Source of the DNA: Panonychus citri
Taxonomy: Eukaryota; Arthropoda; Arachnida; Trombidiformes; Tetranychidae
Assembly (NCBI RefSeq): GCF_014898815.1
Contig: NW_026515428.1
Location: 372,001 to 436,000, forward strand
DNA: 64,000 nt
Reading direction: 5' to 3'
Of this stretch, positions 27,074 through 39,200 are shown piece after piece (within the stretch, counting starts at the first letter, position 1; the number at the start of each line of letters is the position of its first letter). The notes beneath the pieces are model-generated. The model saw only the letters and a program-made list of their open reading frames with translations, ran no database searches and was not told where the DNA came from. A program made the position numbers and the translations under genes.

Positions 27074-28273
27074 ATGAGTTTCTCTAATCCTTATGCTGGT
27101 TATCAAAATGTTCCCGGAGGTGATGCTTATAACCGTCTTTCCAATACAACAAGTGTTAACGTTCAAAAGATTTCACAAAATGTCAATTCAATGCAGCGAA
27201 TGGTTAATCAATTGGGCACTCCCTCTGATTCGGAAAATTTACGGGACTCGTTGCAACAAATTCAACATTATACCAATCAGCTTGCCCGTGAAACCAATAA
27301 TTGTATTAAAGAGCTCTCCGCCATTCCACAGCCTCAGAGTATTTCGGAGCAAAGGCAGCGTCGTATGTTAAAGGAAAGGTTAACAAATGATTTTTCTGAT
27401 GCTTTGAAAAATTTTCAAGTAATTCAACGGACTGCGGTTCAAAAGCAGAAAGAAAGTGTACATCGAGCAAGAGCTAATTCAGGCCTTAATAAGATTGGAC
27501 CATTTGAAGATGTTACTAGTCAACAATCAAATCAAAATCTAATTGATCTGGCTAGTCCAGGAGCTATTGGTTCACAGCAAAGTGTTATACAAATGGAGGA
27601 AGAGGTTGATTTGGAAACAATGAGAGAAAGAGAACAAGCAATCAGAAAATTAGAGAGTGATATTCTTGGTGTTAATCAGATTTTCAAAGATTTGGCAACC
27701 CTGGTTCACGATCAAGGGGAAGTGATAGACAGTATTGAAGCTAATGTTGAAAATGCCACCTCTCATATTGAAGAAGGTGTTCAACAAATTGCTAAGGCAA
27801 GGGAGTATCAGGTAAATATGGATTAATAAATGACAAGTAATTGTAATCAATTTACGTTCTGTTCATAGATTAGATTCTTCTTTTTTCTTCTCTATAGAAA
27901 AATTATGAATCATTTTCATGAATATGTAACACCTTCCAAAAGGAAACATCGTCAATATGATAACAATTAACCTTTTTAAAAAGAAGAAGAAACAAAAAGC
28001 AAATCAATACCCCTAATCATTAGACTAATCATGACTTGCTCAAGTTTTTTAACCTTTTACTTCAATTAGAATTAACTGATTCTCATTCTCAATTGATTTG
28101 GAAAACAAAAGAAAAACAATTCTAATCTTATCGTGTTCTTTTTCTCTATTTTTCTCTTCTCTTTTTCTCATTTTATATAGACAAAAGCACGACGAAAAAA
28201 GCTACTGATCATCTTAATTCTTGCCATAGTTCTTGTGATTTTCATTACCATCATTTGGACATCATTAAAGTGA
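27074..28273 (+). CDS. Endosomal syntaxin (syntaxin 7/12 type, Qa-SNARE)
   Basis: Target-membrane SNARE that should drive endosome and lysosome fusion. Two exons, 27074-27811 and 28181-28273, give 276 aa. The N-terminal Habc-like helices (about 20-140) contain the family blocks VQKISQNVNSMQRMVNQLGT and NQLARETNNCIKEL. The SNARE helix (about 180-242) carries the central-layer Gln in LVHDQGEVIDSIE. The second exon encodes only a basic stop-transfer stretch (TKARRKK) and the C-terminal membrane anchor ending in WTSLK, so translating only the first exon loses the anchor. The length matches human syntaxin 12 (276 aa). The upstream 300 bp is shared with the divergent TMEM165. Paralogue choice (7 versus 12/13) is uncertain. 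Confidence 0.92.
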
Positions 28274-29469
28274 ATGCTGCTATTAAATCAATTAACAATT
28301 GTTACCTGAATATATCTATTTGGTTCCTTGGAGATATTGATGGACAAAAAAACCACCCAACCCAATACATTCGTTTTAGATTTGCTTTATTGTTTTCTTT
28401 ATTCTATATACATATAATAATTATTATTATATTATTATTATTTGTTCTCTTCTTTTTACATAATTATTCGGATTATCTTGATAACAAGTGAACAGATAGA
28501 GAAAAGAGAGAGAGAAAGGCACATACACACAAAGATCCACCCACTCACCCGAATCCATATCCACCTTTACACATCAATTTGGCGGAAATTATATCAAGAA
28601 AACGTCACTTAAGGTGCTCAAAACTCTCAATCAGCGGAAATTAATGATAATTAATTAATAGATTTCTCGATGTGAGAGAAACAAAAATTCTGCATGTAAA
28701 TTGTTTGATTGATTTAATCTGCAAACAATGAGATTTTAAATTTTATAAATTCAATCTCAAACTCAATCGATTCAAAATTTACAACAATTTAAATGGGTGA
28801 ACCGGAAAGATTAAGAGTGACAGAGATTATTTAAATTTGATTGTATAAAAATTTAATTGAAAGAGAGAGAGAGAGAGAAAGAGGATGGAACCATTTTCTA
28901 TATTATTTACGTCCAACAATTAACTAATTTTCCCAATTTCATTATGTATTAAATTCTCTTTTCTTTTCTTGAGCTGCTAAATTGTTTAATAAAATCACAA
29001 CAATTATCAAATCAATTGATTGAACAATTTTTGATGAACCAAAAATGAGAAACATTGAAAATGGTAAATCACTGATTCGCTTGATTAACAATATGAAGAA
29101 AATATTAATAATAGAAATAATCAATTATCGATGTAACAATTAACTCGAAAAATTTGATTTAATTTGAGATTTTCACCTTGATTGGTTTATTTTGTTATCG
29201 TAATTAAATTAAATTGTAACAAATTTGGTTTCATTTCCTTTCTCGTCAATCGCTTATCACAACAATTACAACTAAATTTAATTCCGTTGATTTGATTTTG
29301 TTTAATCAACGTAACATATTATTCCGGTTGCAACATCCTCTTGTCTTAACACAATTAACATTGAAGATGATTAACAATTAACTAGATTGTCATTAATCAA
29401 TTAGCTTTGCTTTTAAGAGCGTTAATTTTTGGTTATCATTTTGATGACCGAAAAAATTTTCCTTTCAAA
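28274..29469. other. Intergenic: syntaxin 3' end to peroxidase promoter
   Basis: About 1.2 kb of AT-rich sequence with no supported gene. It begins with the syntaxin 3'-UTR, holds a short GA tract near 28862-28880, and ends with the peroxidase promoter. Short frames here are AT-driven and show no recognisable motif. Confidence 0.6.
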
Positions 29470-32400
29470 ATGTTACCGTTGATTATTTTTCTTACATTTT
29501 TGATTAACTCTAATTGTTATGGTTAGTGTTGAATTTTTTTTTTCGTAATCACGTTGATTGTAAATTGATTGACTTTGTTTATTTTAATTGTTGTACAGAT
29601 CCAATTGGATCTTTTGGATTCGGTGGACCTGAAAACCAACAAGGTCAAAGTTGCCAATTTTTGAAAAACGGACAATTTTATCGTGGACCTTGTAACAATC
29701 AGGTTAGTTGATTGTTTACCATTTTGATTGTTCAGTTAATTATTTTAATGATTTTTTGATTACTTTAAGAAACCTGGTTATGGTTCTGGTTACGGGGAAG
29801 TCGATTCTTTCGGCTCAGGATATCAACCTAATCGACCGCCAAAGAGTAAGACTTTTTTATATTGTGGTTTTCATTTAATTGTTTGGATTAAATGATTATC
29901 TTTATGATCATTAGGAGGTGGCGGTGGTGCGATAACTTATCCTGGTCCAAGTTCTGGAGGTTATGGTGGACATGAGAAAGTTGACCCGGACTTCGGGAGT
30001 CAGGGTGGTTTTGGTAAACCAGGTTATGGGGAAGGTGGTGGTGGATATAAACCTGGTTATGAGAGTGGCTCAGGTTTTGTAAGCAAGCCTGGTGGTGGAT
30101 TCGGCGGTGGTAATAAACCTGGACATAATAAGCCGGGTGGGTTTGGTAAGCCAATAGGTGGTGGTCATGGAGGTGATGGTGGTTATGGTCAATCAGGCAG
30201 TGGATTTGGTAAGCCAGTTGGAGGTGGTTATGGAAATGGTGGAGGTTATGGTCAACAAGGGGGTGGATTTGTTAAGCCGATTCGAGGTAGTGGAAGTGGT
30301 AATCGTAAGCCTGGTTATGGAGGTGAAGTTGATTTAAAACCAGAGGTTGGATTTGAGAAGGAGACATTCGGAGGGGAAGGATTTGGCGGTGGAGTGAAAC
30401 CTGGACAGTCTGGTTATCGTCCAGGTCATGGTAAACCAGGGGTTAATCCTCAGCCTGATTATGAAGTTGATGGTGGTTATGGTAAACCTCCTAATGTCGG
30501 TGGTGGTAGTGGTGGTTATGGAGGTGGGAATCGACCAGGATATGGTGGTAATGGTTTTAAACCATCCAAACCCGGTGGCTTTGGTAAACCAATTGGAGGT
30601 GGTCACGGAGGTGATGGTGGTTATGGTCAATCAGGCAGTGGATTTGGTAAGCCAGTAGGAGGTGGTTATGGAAATGGTGGAGGTTTTGGTCAACAAGGGG
30701 GTGGATTTGGTAAACCACCGGGAATCGGCGGGGGACATGGGGGTTTTGGTAAACCCACACAAGGTGGTGGTTTTAAAGGCGGTCCATTAAAACCCTGTAC
30801 AACCAACGATGGACTTCAGGGTGTTTGCTCACCTTTAGCTCAATGTTTCTATCAGTTTGATGATTTATCAGATTTCCAAGAAAATTATTGTGAAAAAATC
30901 TCAAAAGTACCGACAGTTTGTTGTCCAGTTGAAGGTCATCGCCAAAGTAAAATCGGACCAAGTGAGTATCAAACTCATATGAGTATCAAATTTCTAACAA
31001 TCAAAGAATAATCTAATTAATCATCTAACTATTAATATTTCTGATTTAGTTCCCATTCGAATACCGAAAGAATATCATTACAGTAAAGTAGAAATTCCAC
31101 CGATCAGTATTGACGATATCGAAAATGCCGCTCGGGAGAGTAAACAAATCGTAAAGAACAATTTAGAACTAGAAGTTCAACTTGTTCGTAAAGGTAATAA
31201 AAAAAAATTCTGCTCGAAAAAGTTTAATTCTTATTATGAATTTTAACCGATAAGTATTAAACTCTTTATAAAGGACTAATTCAAACTCCAAATTCAATGG
31301 AAGCCTATCATCAGGCCTTTTTCGGTGGACCCGATCCGTTCACTCGAATAACGACCAAAAATGGACTAATTGCTTTAGAGACAACAATTCAACTCGCTAA
31401 AAGGTAATCAGTCAGTTTTGATTGTTCACAATGATTATTGATCAATTGTTTCCAATTAGATTTGGATTGAATAAATATGAAGCTCGTGATGGATTAAAAC
31501 AATATTCGTTGTTTGAAACCTCGATTCGTGACAATTGTCCTAAAGAACCAGCTTGTAGGAAGGACAAATATCGAACCATTGATGGATCATGTAACAATTT
31601 AGAGCACCCGCTTTGGGGTATGTCACATACTTCCTTTATTAGGATCGTTCCCCCCGATTATGCCGATGGACTTAACGAACTGAGGAAAGCGGGAGATGGG
31701 TCAGTGTTACCTGGAGCTCGAGAAGTGTCCATTACTTTAGCTACCGATGTCGATTTACCTGATGTTAAATTTGCTCTGTTTGTTATGCAATGGGGACAAT
31801 TTATTGATCATGATTTGACCTTAACAGCATCGACTCGAAGTAAGTACTTGGAAATGTCATTCGATTTGATTTAATTGGTTCTCTGTTTGATTTGATTAGT
31901 TGACTCTGATCGAGGTGAAGGAATCATTTGTTGTAGAGAAGAGTTTGCTCGAAATCCAAGTATTCGTCATCCCGCTTGTAGGCCAATTTCTCTACCTCAT
32001 GATGATCCGTTCTTTTCAAAGTTTGATCATCATTGTACCAATTTTGTTCGTAACTCACCTTCACCTCGACCTGGATGTTTCCTTGGACCTCGAGAACAAA
32101 GTAACACTCTAACTCATTACATCGACGGTTCAATGGTCTATGGATCAACGGAAGATCGAGCTGCCCATTTAAGATCATTTGTAAAAGGAAAACTACGAAA
32201 TTCAATAATAAACGGAGTTGAATATCTTCCATTTGATTCGCAAAACAGGTCAGATGAATGCGCTATTCCAGCTCATCGACAATTACAATGTTTCGTCGGT
32301 GGTGATGTTCGAGTAAATGAACAAACCGGATTAACCATAATCCATATGTTACTCTTACGTGAACATAATCGTATTGCCGATAAACTTTCCTACCTTAATC

Positions 32401-33653
32401 CCTCTTGGAATGATGAGATTATCTATCAAGAGGCTCGACGAATAGTGGCCGCCGTTATTCAGCACATTACCTACAACGAATGGATGCCGTTAATCATTGG
32501 AAGACGAGTAATGAAAGAGTTTAATTTACTATTAAAACCTTCCGGTTATTCATTTGATTACGATCCAAATCTTAATGGTGGCATTTTAAACGCCTTTGCA
32601 ACGGCCGCTTATCGTTTCCACACCCTAATCCAAGGGGTCTACAAATTAATGAACAATTTCGGTAAAATAACCAATAAATTACAACTTCGAAACCTATTCA
32701 ACAATCCGGAATCCGTTTATCAACGTGGTGTATTTGATGAATTTTTAAATTGTCTCACTGGTCAACCAACTCAAACCTTTGATCAATTTTTTTCTCAAGA
32801 GGTCAGTTAGCCGAGATTTGAAAATTTAGCCTTTAACTTTAATTGTTTTCGTTTAATTTTCATCTTTCATTTGATTATCGACAAAATGTTAGTTAACAAA
32901 TCACTTGTTCCAAGAGCACGATCGACAATTCGGAATGGACCTGATTTCTTTGAACATTCAACGTGGACGCGATCACGGGCTACCTGGTTACAATGAATTC
33001 AGAAAGGCTTGTGGTCAACCTCCGATCAGATCATTCCAACAATTAGCTCAAGTCATGAGACAAGGATCAGCTGAAAGGATGTCCAAACTTTACAAGTAAG
33101 TGATTCAAATTTTTGTCTTGATTGTGTCTTTTGTTTTAATTGTTCAATTTGTTGAAAGATCGGTTGATGATATTGATCTGTTCATTGCTGGAAATCACGA
33201 GAAACCTTTACCCGGGGCCGTTGTTGGTCCGACCTTTGCTTGTATCCTCGCTGAACAAGCTCGTCGATCTAAAATCGGTGACAGATTTTGGTACGAAAAT
33301 GGTGATATGATTCATTCATTTAACAAAGGTAATTACAATTAGTTGATTTTTGTTCCTTCTTCTTAATTGTCTTCTTTTTTTTCACACTCAGAACAATTGG
33401 ACGAGATTCGTAAATCAAGTTTAGCTGCAATTATCTGCGCTAATTCTGATGGTATTGAGGCCATGCAATCATTAGCTTTCCTTCAACCCTCTGAATTGTA
33501 AGTTAATTGTTATTGTTAATTGAAATTGTTAATTTTCTAATCATTTATATCAATTGGTTATTTTGTCCAAACAGAAATCCAAAAATTCCTTGTCAAGAAA
33601 TACCACAAATTAATTTCGATTTTTGGGTCAATGAGAATGCACGAAAAGGATAA
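29470..33653 (+). CDS. Secreted glycine-rich, clip-domain haem peroxidase (peroxinectin/chorion-peroxidase type)
   Basis: Animal haem peroxidase assembled from 12 exons: 29470-29521, 29599-29702, 29770-29845, 29915-30961, 31050-31193, 31274-31403, 31460-31839, 31900-32801, 32893-33095, 33159-33328, 33392-33497 and 33575-33653. The total is 1130 aa, with phases consistent at every junction. A signal peptide (MLPLIIFLTF...) is followed by a Gly-rich region (about 70-370), then a six-cysteine clip-like domain (about 373-413, ending VCCP), then the peroxidase domain. Distal QFIDHD lies near 632-635, the catalytic Arg/Glu in RVNEQTG, and REHNR follows. The proximal His near 885 sits in YRFHTLIQ, lacking the Gly usual in this motif. 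The likely role is extracellular: cross-linking of cuticle or chorion, or immunity. That role is inference. Confidence 0.93.
30133..30279 (+). repeat. Gly-rich in-frame duplication, copy 1
   Basis: A 147-bp block inside the glycine-rich exon of the peroxidase is repeated almost exactly 438 bp downstream (copy 2, 30571-30717). The offset is a multiple of three, so the frame is kept. Units encode Gly-Gly-Tyr/Phe-Gly with Lys-Pro spacers. Confidence 0.9.
30571..30717 (+). repeat. Gly-rich in-frame duplication, copy 2
   Basis: Second copy of the 147-bp in-frame unit, in the same exon. Differences from copy 1 are scattered single bases, including one Gly/Val and one Phe/Tyr change, consistent with expansion by unequal exchange in a Gly-rich tract. 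Confidence 0.9.
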
Positions 33654-33911
33654 TTTCTCATCAAATCATTTGATTCTCTCTGTCACAATTAACTAATAAT
33701 ATTAATTAATATTAATTACTTTGATTTCTTTTTAAAAGCTCCAACTGTAATTTCCTTGTTGATCATTTTTCAGATTTACTTTCAATATTAATCAAAATAA
33801 ATTTCTCATTTTATCTAATATCTAATTATTTTCCATCTAAAATCATTTATCCATTAAAATTAACCATCGATTGAATTAATTAATTTAGATTCGGTTAATT
33901 GAAAAAAAAAT
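33654..33911. other. Intergenic, peroxidase 3' end to pogo element
   Basis: Short AT-rich stretch with the peroxidase 3'-UTR and AATAAA-like signals around 33797. No other feature seen. Confidence 0.6.
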
Positions 33912-34630
33912 TACAGAGGTTGCTACACTTAGAGCAACTACACTTAGAGCAATTTTCAGCTCTATCTCGAGGATTAATTAAGTAAACTGAGTATAAACAA
34001 TTATTTTCAGTACGTAATGTAATCAACCTGTTCATCTTTTTTTTCGTGGTGATAATTTCAAGTGATAATTAGTAGAAAATAATGAAAAGAGTCACTTTGG
34101 GTGCAAAATCAAACATTTTGAATCAACTGAATGAAGGTAAAAGGGCCATCGATTTGTGTGAGGACAATAATATTGACCCAAGTCAGATTAGTAAATGGAC
34201 AGAAAAAGAGAACGAAATTGTTGAATTTATAAAAGGTAATGATAATAATATTAATAATTGTATTTAGATTATTCTAATCAGTGTTTTTGTACATAGGTAA
34301 TAAAAAGATGGAATCAAGAGTACGACTACCTAATAATGATTTATTCACGCAATTAGATAAACGCCTTAAAGCTTATGTAACTATATGTATCGACAAAGGT
34401 TTTCCATTCAATGCGAATGTAGTTAGAGCAAAGGCTAGATTAGAAGCGGAAAAATTAGGAATTACTGGTTTCGTCGCGTCCCGTAGTTGGTTCACAAAGT
34501 TTGCTAATCGTAATGGTCTCACTTACGCTAAAATTTCAGGTGAATCTAAATCAGTTGACCAATCGGTCGTTTCTTGGTTTCTCTCAACTCTCCCAAAAAA
34601 GTTATCTAATTATACCTTGGATGAAATATA

Positions 34631-35216
34631 TGTAATGTAAAGAAGAAATTGGAGAAAGAAAATCAAAGGGATATTAATTCCTCTTTCTTTTTCTCTTTCT
34701 TTGATTTAATTTCTCTTTCCTTTTCTCTTTCATTTCTCTTTCTTTTGCTTAATTTTTCTCTTTCTCTGCCTCCTACTTTTCCCCTACATTTAATTTTGGT
34801 AATTAATTAATTGTTGTAAATTTTGATGTCGCTCATTGTTGCGGTTGTTTTTGAAAACAACATTTGATTTAATTGTTGATTGTTGATTAACAACAATAAT
34901 CATTTTTATTAATTAATTTCATTGTTGATGATGATGGTAAACAACAACAACAACAACAACAAGAGGAATCAATCATTAGCTTTTGATGGTGAAGGTTCAA
35001 CTAATTAATATGTTTGATTCTAATTTAATTTAATAAAGTTAATTTGTTTTAATTTTAAATCAAGTTGATTTAGTTAATTAATTTAATTTTCAGGAATCGA
35101 TTTGGTTTATTTCCAAGGAAGTGAATTAATTGGAATTCATATTTTGTGAAATCAAACTAATCGTTTCCATTGCTGAATTTCTGGCTGTTACTCTTGCTGC
35201 TGCTGTCCCACCTTAT
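34631..35216 (+). repeat. 5' long terminal repeat
   Basis: 586 bp starting TGTAATG, with a CT-rich block, an AACAAC run and an AATAAA signal before a CAGGAATC word. It ends at CCACCTTAT; the right LTR has the same end before the ATATA target copy. The terminal dinucleotides are TG...AT rather than TG...CA, although the exact end is ambiguous by one base because of the TATA sequence. Confidence 0.93.
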
Positions 35217-35220
35217 AAGT

Positions 35221-35250
35221 CGACAGGATTATCATCTGTCGGTGATAATC
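35221..35250 (+). promoter_or_regulatory. Two interleaved inverted repeats in the retrotransposon leader
   Basis: Four bases past the 5' LTR lie CGACAG (35221-35226), GATTATCA (35227-35234), CTGTCG (35236-35241) and TGATAATC (35243-35250). The first pairs with the third and the second with the fourth, in A-B-A'-B' order. With almost no loop nucleotides they should form two mutually exclusive hairpins rather than one pseudoknot. A role in priming, dimerisation or packaging of the RNA is possible but is inference. Confidence 0.6.
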
Positions 35251-35371
35251 TTTTGCTGTTACGTTACTTTTGTTCATTCCTGTTTACTGGATTTTCTCTA
35301 CTGGTTACTTTTTATTACTAAAGGAATCAGTAGATTAATTGAAGGTAAACGGGTTGAATCATTAGTTAACC

Positions 35372-36244
35372 ATGGCTGATGATCAATTTGATCAAGATGA
35401 ATCCATCTCATCTCCCGCTGAACAATACTACTACCGGAAACCAATTTATCGACCTCGATTAAAGATCTTTACTGGCTTGAAACCCAATGTTTCAATTGAA
35501 AATTGGATTAAACTCTTTGAGTCTGCTGGTATCCGATACAATTGGTCCGAAGACGAAATGCTGGATCTACTAAGTGAGTACCTTGATGAAGACCCTCTGG
35601 ACTTTTACCTTTGTGAGAGAGACACTTCATCATGGTCTGAAATGAAAATGAAGCTGATCAATCGTTTTGGTATCAAGACCGTTGAGCCAATACTTGAATT
35701 TCTCCACCTAAAGTTCGATCAATGTAAGGATGTCGTTGACTACTTCGAATCGAAACGACGATTGGCCAATAAAGCTGGTGTCTCCGAAGATCACGCTGTC
35801 ACCATCATGATTGATAATCTAACAGGTAGATTACATGATTGTTTTCTTGGACACCGTGTTAAAACTTATGACCAGTTTTTCACAATCGCTAAAACTGCTG
35901 AGAGTCAACTCGCCAGAGGTAATCGTGGCTACTCCAACCAACAAGGTAGTGGTCATGTGAACACTCATCGTCCCAATCACCAAGGTAAACCTCGAGGAAA
36001 TGATAAGAGATCATTTAACCACAATCAACGAGGTCAAGGCCAAAACACTGATAAACCTTTCGTCAAACGTCCACCGAAAAGCTCTTGTTGGACTTGCATT
36101 AATAATGGTAAACCCGATCAGTACCATTGGTCCGAAGATTGTCCAATAAAGAAAGGGAAACAAACCAAGGTCAACTTCGTTCGAGCTGATGATTCGAATG
36201 CCAATTCCGCTGATTCCTCCCAACACCAAAATAATTTAAATTAA
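35372..36244 (+). CDS. Ty3/gypsy gag protein
   Basis: 290-aa structural protein of the retrotransposon, expected to form the particle that packages its RNA. The ATG at 35372 follows a leader of about 155 bp. The central part matches a retrotransposon gag capsid (IENWIKLFESAG ... WSEMKMKLINRFG ... VVDYFESKRRLANKAG). The basic, Gly/Asn/Gln-rich C-terminus has a zinc-knuckle-like CWTC...HWSEDC with unusually long spacing (Cys-x2-Cys-x9-His-x4-Cys). The last sense codons contain TTTAAAT directly before the TAA stop, which is the probable frameshift site into pol. Confidence 0.9.
   Translation: MADDQFDQDESISSPAEQYYYRKPIYRPRLKIFTGLKPNVSIENWIKLFESAGIRYNWSEDEMLDLLSEYLDEDPLDFYLCERDTSSWSEMKMKLINRFGIKTVEPILEFLHLKFDQCKDVVDYFESKRRLANKAGVSEDHAVTIMIDNLTGRLHDCFLGHRVKTYDQFFTIAKTAESQLARGNRGYSNQQGSGHVNTHRPNHQGKPRGNDKRSFNHNQRGQGQNTDKPFVKRPPKSSCWTCINNGKPDQYHWSEDCPIKKGKQTKVNFVRADDSNANSADSSQHQNNLN
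36235..36241 (+). promoter_or_regulatory. Probable -1 ribosomal frameshift heptamer at gag end
   Basis: T TTA AAT in the gag frame fits the X-XXY-YYZ slippery rule. It lies immediately before the gag TAA stop (36242-36244). A -1 slip puts ribosomes in the pol frame, which is open from 36190 and continues to 39282. A downstream stimulatory structure was not established by eye. Confidence 0.75.
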
Positions 36245-39200
36245 TTGGGAGACTTGAAAACAAACCCTCTCACCTCCTTATTCCTGGTTTAATCAATGCT
36301 GATCCAATCTCTGTACTCTATGACCCAGGCTCTAACATCACTTTAATTAATAAATCAATTGTTGATCAATTGAATCTTAAATCAATTCAATTTAATGGTT
36401 CAAGTTTTTCAACTATGACTGGGGAAGGGGAAATTTCAAGTCTCGCCAAATTTAATTTAACCATTGGATCATTTACTCACCTTATTTTCGCTTACGTCAC
36501 CAACCTACTCTGTGTTGATCTTCTGCTGGGATTGGACTTAATTTGGAAGTTCAATCTTAAATGTGACGCTGATTACCAAATCAAACAAACTCTTGCTGCT
36601 CCTGTTGAACCAACAACCATCAAACTGATTCCTCTACCGCTGAAGCTGAATGATAACTTCTATTTGGACCTAAAAACCAAATTAGTTGCTGCTGATCAGG
36701 TACATGCTGATAGTATCAATCCCGCTATGCTGAAGCTGCTGACAAAATACAAAGGGGTATTTGCTGAAGGGAAATTCGACATGGGTCAATTAAAGGATGT
36801 CGAATGTATCGTCGAATTGGATACCGAAATTCCCATCAATTCGAAACCTTATCGTACTTTACGTGAAGATCGAATTGTCGCTGAAGTCAAATCTCTGCTG
36901 GAAGCAAAGTTGATCCGTCCATCTCACTCATCTTATGCTTCACCTGTAACGTTGGCCTTCAAGAGGGAAGACAACGATAAAACCCGCTTCTGCATCGACT
37001 ATCGTAAACTCAACGATAAGATGCTCGCTGATAAATATCCGATGCCGAGGATTGAGGACATTATTGATTCCCTCTACGGGAGTAAGTTCTTTAGTGTCTT
37101 CGATATTAGGTCCGGATTTTGGCACGTTAAAGTCAGGGAGAAGGACATTCATAAGACCGCCTTTGTCACTCAACATGGTCATTATGAATGGCTGGTTATG
37201 CCGTTTGGATTGAAAAATGCTCCTGCCATCTTTCAAAGGTCAATCCGTAACATCCTGGAGAAACATCAATTGACTGGATTTTGTCACAATTATATTGATG
37301 ACATTATTGTTTTCTCTCCATCTCTACAAATTCATCTTGACCATCTCTCTCAACTTTTCTTTGCTGTTGCTGCTGAAAATATAAAATTGAACTTTGAAAA
37401 ATCAAAATTGTTCCAGACTAATGTGAATTATCTTGGTCATAATTTATCTCAAGATTCGATCAAGCCTCTCCATTCGAACATTGATTCAATTCTGAATCTC
37501 AAACCACCCAAAAATGTATCAGAGGTTCGACGATTCTTGGGTAAGGTAAATTATAATCGGAAATTCATCAAAAACATTACAAAGATTCTGGACCCAATTC
37601 ATCATCTGCTGAAAAAGGATACAAAGTTTAATTGGACTGCTGATTGTCAAGGATCATTTGATCAAATTAAAACCTTGTTCACCTCTGATCCAGTGCTAAG
37701 AATGTTTAACCCAAATGCTGTGCTGATCCTAGAAACTGATGCTAGTCGTATTGGTCTAGGTGCTGTTCTGAAACAACCGGATGAGAACAACAAGCTTCAC
37801 CCGATTGGATACTTTTCCAAAAAGTTAACAGTTCATCAAGTTAACTATCCTGTTACTCATCTCGAATGTCTCGCTATTGTTGAAGCTGTTAAGTTCTGGC
37901 ACCACTATTTGTATGATCGCAAGTTCACCGTCATCACTGATCATATCGCTCTTAAGGCCATTCACAAGATCAAAGAGCCAAATAGTCGGTTATTTACCTG
38001 GTCATTCTTCCTCTCTCAATATGACTTTGAGGTCAAGTATCGTCCTGGTAAAGAGAACGTGGAAGCTGATTATCTCTCAAGAGATCCTGTTGCTGCTGAT
38101 CCGGTGGATTATCCATTTAAATTGGTGAATTTCATCACTGCTGAAGAAATAAAAGCTGAACAATCTAAAATCAATGATATTGATTTACAACTTGCTGATG
38201 AAACCGGAATCCATTACAAGACTGATAAAAATGGAAACAGGAAGATAATTTTACCTTTATCTTTAAGGTATAAACTGATGGAAGCTGTTCACCAACAATT
38301 TGGTCATGTTGGTATTAGGAAAATGATAACCATCATTAGCTGGAAATACACATGGACGAAATTAACCGAGGATGTAATTAATTTCGTTAAAAACTGTAAT
38401 CCATGTCAATTGGGTAAAACAAGAAGGTCGAAACAAATTGCTGAAATGGGACACTTTGGTCCTGCTGAACGACCATTCCAAATAATTGCTATCGATACTA
38501 TCTGTGGGCTGGATCGATATGGATCCAAGAAACGCTACATCCATTTTGCTGTTGACCATTTTACTAGATTTGTCTGGGCTATTGCCTCGAATCACCAAAC
38601 TGCTGCTGAATTTATATCACTGATTAATAAAGTGATTGCTGATGGTAAACCTGATACCTTGCTAGCTGATAAATACACTGCTATAACATCAAATGAATTC
38701 GCTGAATATCTGGACCGGATGAAGATTAATATCACTTTCATTCCCAAATCATCACCCCAAAGTAATGGACTTTGTGAGCGTGTTGGAAACACAATAATCG
38801 ATAGGATCAGAATCAAGATGATCTCCAACAATTATCGATATGGCTGGATCAAGTACTTACAACGTACAATCTTTGAGTACAATCATACTCCTCATGCTGT
38901 CACCAAATTTACTCCATTTTATCTGTTTAATGGAAGTAAACCCGAAAACTGTGATGATATTGAATTCCCTGAATTAGATGAAGCTCGAACTCAAGCTTTC
39001 AGAAATTCATTGGATAATCATCAAGCTAATGCTGACCTTTTCAACCATAAACACGATGACTATAAATTTGCTGATAACGAAATTGTTTACGTTAAAAATC
39101 TTGCTGGGATCAATAAGAGGAAATTAGATCCAAATAGCTGTGGACCATACAGAGTCGCTGGAAAAATTGCTGATAACATTTACAACATTGCCATCTCGGA

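Noticed and set aside
29888..30760. His/Thr-rich antisense frames across the Gly-rich exon
   Set aside because: They are the complement of Gly/Tyr codon repeats in the peroxidase gene and have no independent support.
35221..35250. H-type pseudoknot in the retrotransposon leader
   Set aside because: The connecting loops would be 0-1 nt, too short to cross the stems, so alternative hairpins are the better reading.
35130..35321. Frame in the LTR ending near the retrotransposon leader
   Set aside because: It lacks an ATG start, lies in LTR sequence and has no protein signature; the identical frame recurs in the other LTR.
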